Below, piece by piece: positions 62,844 through 64,000 of a DNA stretch of 64,000 nt. Position 1 is the first letter of the stretch; each line of letters opens with the position of its first letter. This DNA is from Salmonirosea aquatica (GTDB lineage Bacteria > Bacteroidota > Bacteroidia > Cytophagales > Spirosomataceae): assembly GCF_009296315.1 (NCBI RefSeq), contig NZ_WHLY01000002.1, positions 1,674,001 to 1,738,000 on the forward strand, read 5' to 3'. The notes beneath the pieces were generated by a model. It was given only the letters and a program-made list of their open reading frames with translations. It had not been told where the DNA came from and ran no database searches. The position numbers were made by a program, and so were the translations under genes.

Positions 62844-64000
62844 TTACATCAGCGCTTGCAGATCTAATCGTAGTCGAATCACTATTTCCAGCAGATCCTT
62901 CGCCTTATCTCCACCCATTTCCAGGACATCTTTCAGAAAATCCAATTGTTCCATTTGGCTCTGATTTTGCCCCGGACTACCCGTCTGCCACCCCTCTTTA
63001 TACTTTTCCAAAAGGGTAATGTACGCTACCGACTTGCTTTTAAGCATAAGCTGGCAAAGCAGAAGGGTACCTTCGGCTATCCAGTCTCCATAGTCCTTTT
63101 CCTGGTCGGAATTTTTTTGAACTTCTTTTAATTCCCCATCCAATTCTGCCAGGGTTTCTTTCTTGCTGAGGGGAGAAACGCCCCATTTAGCAGTACCCGC
63201 CACGACCAGGGCATTTTCGATGAATACCCGATTGGTCAGCGAATAGTATTGGGAAGAATCGGTCCCTGCCCTGAATGCAAGGCGATAAAAAGAGGCAGAG
63301 CATTCGTACGCGTTCTTTTTCGCCTGATCAGTGCTGACCATAGCCAGACGCTTGTAGGCACTTCCAATAAGATTCAGCCGCTCCGCTGTTTCACCGAAGC
63401 TCCTCAAACTTTCCAGCTTCCCAATGGCATCTTTGATAAGATCCGTTGCGCTTTTTTCTGATTCGGGGTCTAGGGTACCCTGCTCCCGATCCTTTTGCAT
63501 TTTTTTGACAAAATGTTTGATCTGAAGATTACAGTATTGTTCAGTGGTTGAAAAAGCAAATGTTGCTTTCTCTGCCTTCCATAACTGCTCAAATTTGACC
63601 GTTGCCAGCTCGTATTTGTCCAATGCACAGTAGAGCAATGCCTGGAGTTCGATGATGCGGGTACTTTGGATACTGGCCTTTACCAGTGCTTTATCGATGG
63701 CATCCGTCGTGTTCAGGATCGCCTCGGCATCGTGCCCTCCGCTTTCTACTTTGTTCAGCAGGTTGCTCAACTCGATTTCGGCTTCTTCGGGAATGATGAA
63801 GCTATATACTTCACGGGGCTTGCTGACACTCTGGGCAAGCTGGTAGTACGGATCACCGTAGCACTGGTAGGCGCCCCAGGTGTTGTTGCGCGTGCCGTGC
63901 GCTTCGTAGATGGCCCGGCGTGCTTTTTTGGTGGCCTCGCCAAAGGTATTTCCTTCAAACATAGCCTGGTAGAATCGCTCGGCAAAATCCAGGGCGGCCG
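62844..64000 (-). CDS. CHAT-domain protein, C-terminal part (start beyond window)
   Basis: An open frame runs to the window edge; about 385 residues are visible and the N-terminus is missing. The visible beginning (FAERFYQAMFEGNTFGEATKKARRAIYEAH, then NTWGAYQCYGDPYYQL) is the conserved end of a CHAT (caspase-like) protease domain. The remaining 320 residues are helical, with repeat-like stretches (ALLYCALDKYELATVKFEQLW, RLNLIGSAYKRLAMVSTDQAKKNAYECSASFYRLAF) resembling TPRs. CHAT-TPR proteins take part in protease-mediated immunity or cell death in bacteria. The catalytic His-Cys would lie outside the window. Monocistronic as far as seen; tRNA-Arg lies 211 bp past its 3-prime end. Confidence 0.8.
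   Translation of the reverse strand, partial: AALDFAERFYQAMFEGNTFGEATKKARRAIYEAHGTRNNTWGAYQCYGDPYYQLAQSVSKPREVYSFIIPEEAEIELSNLLNKVESGGHDAEAILNTTDAIDKALVKASIQSTRIIELQALLYCALDKYELATVKFEQLWKAEKATFAFSTTEQYCNLQIKHFVKKMQKDREQGTLDPESEKSATDLIKDAIGKLESLRSFGETAERLNLIGSAYKRLAMVSTDQAKKNAYECSASFYRLAFRAGTDSSQYYSLTNRVFIENALVVAGTAKWGVSPLSKKETLAELDGELKEVQKNSDQEKDYGDWIAEGTLLLCQLMLKSKSVAYITLLEKYKEGWQTGSPGQNQSQMEQLDFLKDVLEMGGDKAKDLLEIVIRLRLDLQALM

Noticed and set aside
1-64000. CRISPR arrays, insertion sequences, prophage or rRNA genes
   Set aside because: No regularly spaced repeats, transposase, integrase, phage structural or rRNA sequences were seen on either strand.

Overview
The window reads as chromosomal DNA of a free-living Bacteroidota bacterium, most likely order Cytophagales (Spirosomataceae/Cytophagaceae type). 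The evidence is a secreted protein with a C-terminal gliding-motility/type IX (CHU_C-like) sorting domain at 9.7-12.1 kb, a TonB-dependent receptor with a carboxypeptidase-like N-domain, DUF2911 and DUF6624 proteins, a 7TM-LytTR regulator, and a textbook Bacteroidota promoter (TTTG, 20 bp, TATTTTTG) in front of the tRNA-Arg gene. There are no rRNA genes, insertion sequences, CRISPR arrays or phage genes. Base composition is moderately GC-rich, with short AT-rich patches near 27.1-28.1, 37.2-39.0 and 52.9-53.5 kb that look acquired.

Layout. 0-9.4 kb: a membrane glycosyltransferase-like protein, thiamine pyrophosphokinase with MazG, an outer-membrane barrel, an NhaP-type antiporter, a frameshifted DUF389 membrane protein and an acyl-CoA dehydrogenase. 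9.7-16 kb: the large secreted adhesin-like protein, a NifU-like scaffold, rplU-rpmA and an ABC exporter pair. 15.7-27 kb: exported thioredoxin-fold proteins, an SMP-30 protein, dgkA, DUF2911, a PIG-L deacetylase, a frameshifted membrane-anchored hydrolase, PBP1C and glycerol kinase. 27-37 kb: a TonB receptor in line with a sterol-desaturase-family gene, a membrane LytTR regulator flanked by a duplicated 97-bp element, an XRE regulator, and an exported enolase-superfamily/RraA-like pair. 37-39 kb: an MntA-HepT toxin-antitoxin pair and a DUF6624-TPR gene. 39-46 kb: clpP, clpX, an SDR, a ROK kinase, a class D beta-lactamase, a SIS protein and a MetE-like protein. 46.5-49.3 kb: alpha-E, Anbu and transglutaminase genes, the alpha-E gene frameshifted. 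49.3-62.5 kb: a phosphohexomutase, a cysteine desulfurase, hemH, a lone nuoH, asnS, rpoN and an enoyl-CoA hydratase. 62.5-64 kb: tRNA-Arg(ACG) beside a CHAT-domain gene cut by the window edge.

Three signals stand out. First, the palindrome GGTACC occurs about 120 times by hand count, roughly six- to sevenfold over composition. Its density is about the same in genes and between them and it falls in all three reading frames, so it behaves like a highly iterated palindrome. Second, a gapless 97-bp element (about 76% identical) lies upstream of both the LytTR gene and the neighbouring desaturase gene. Both copies carry a 20-bp-spaced direct repeat resembling LytTR-regulator sites, and another such pair lies in the LytTR gene's own promoter region. 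Third, three genes are each broken by what looks like one missing base in a G or C homopolymer. This points to either undercalled homopolymers in the assembly or slippage-type variation.

All calls come from reading the sequence and translated products; no database search was run.
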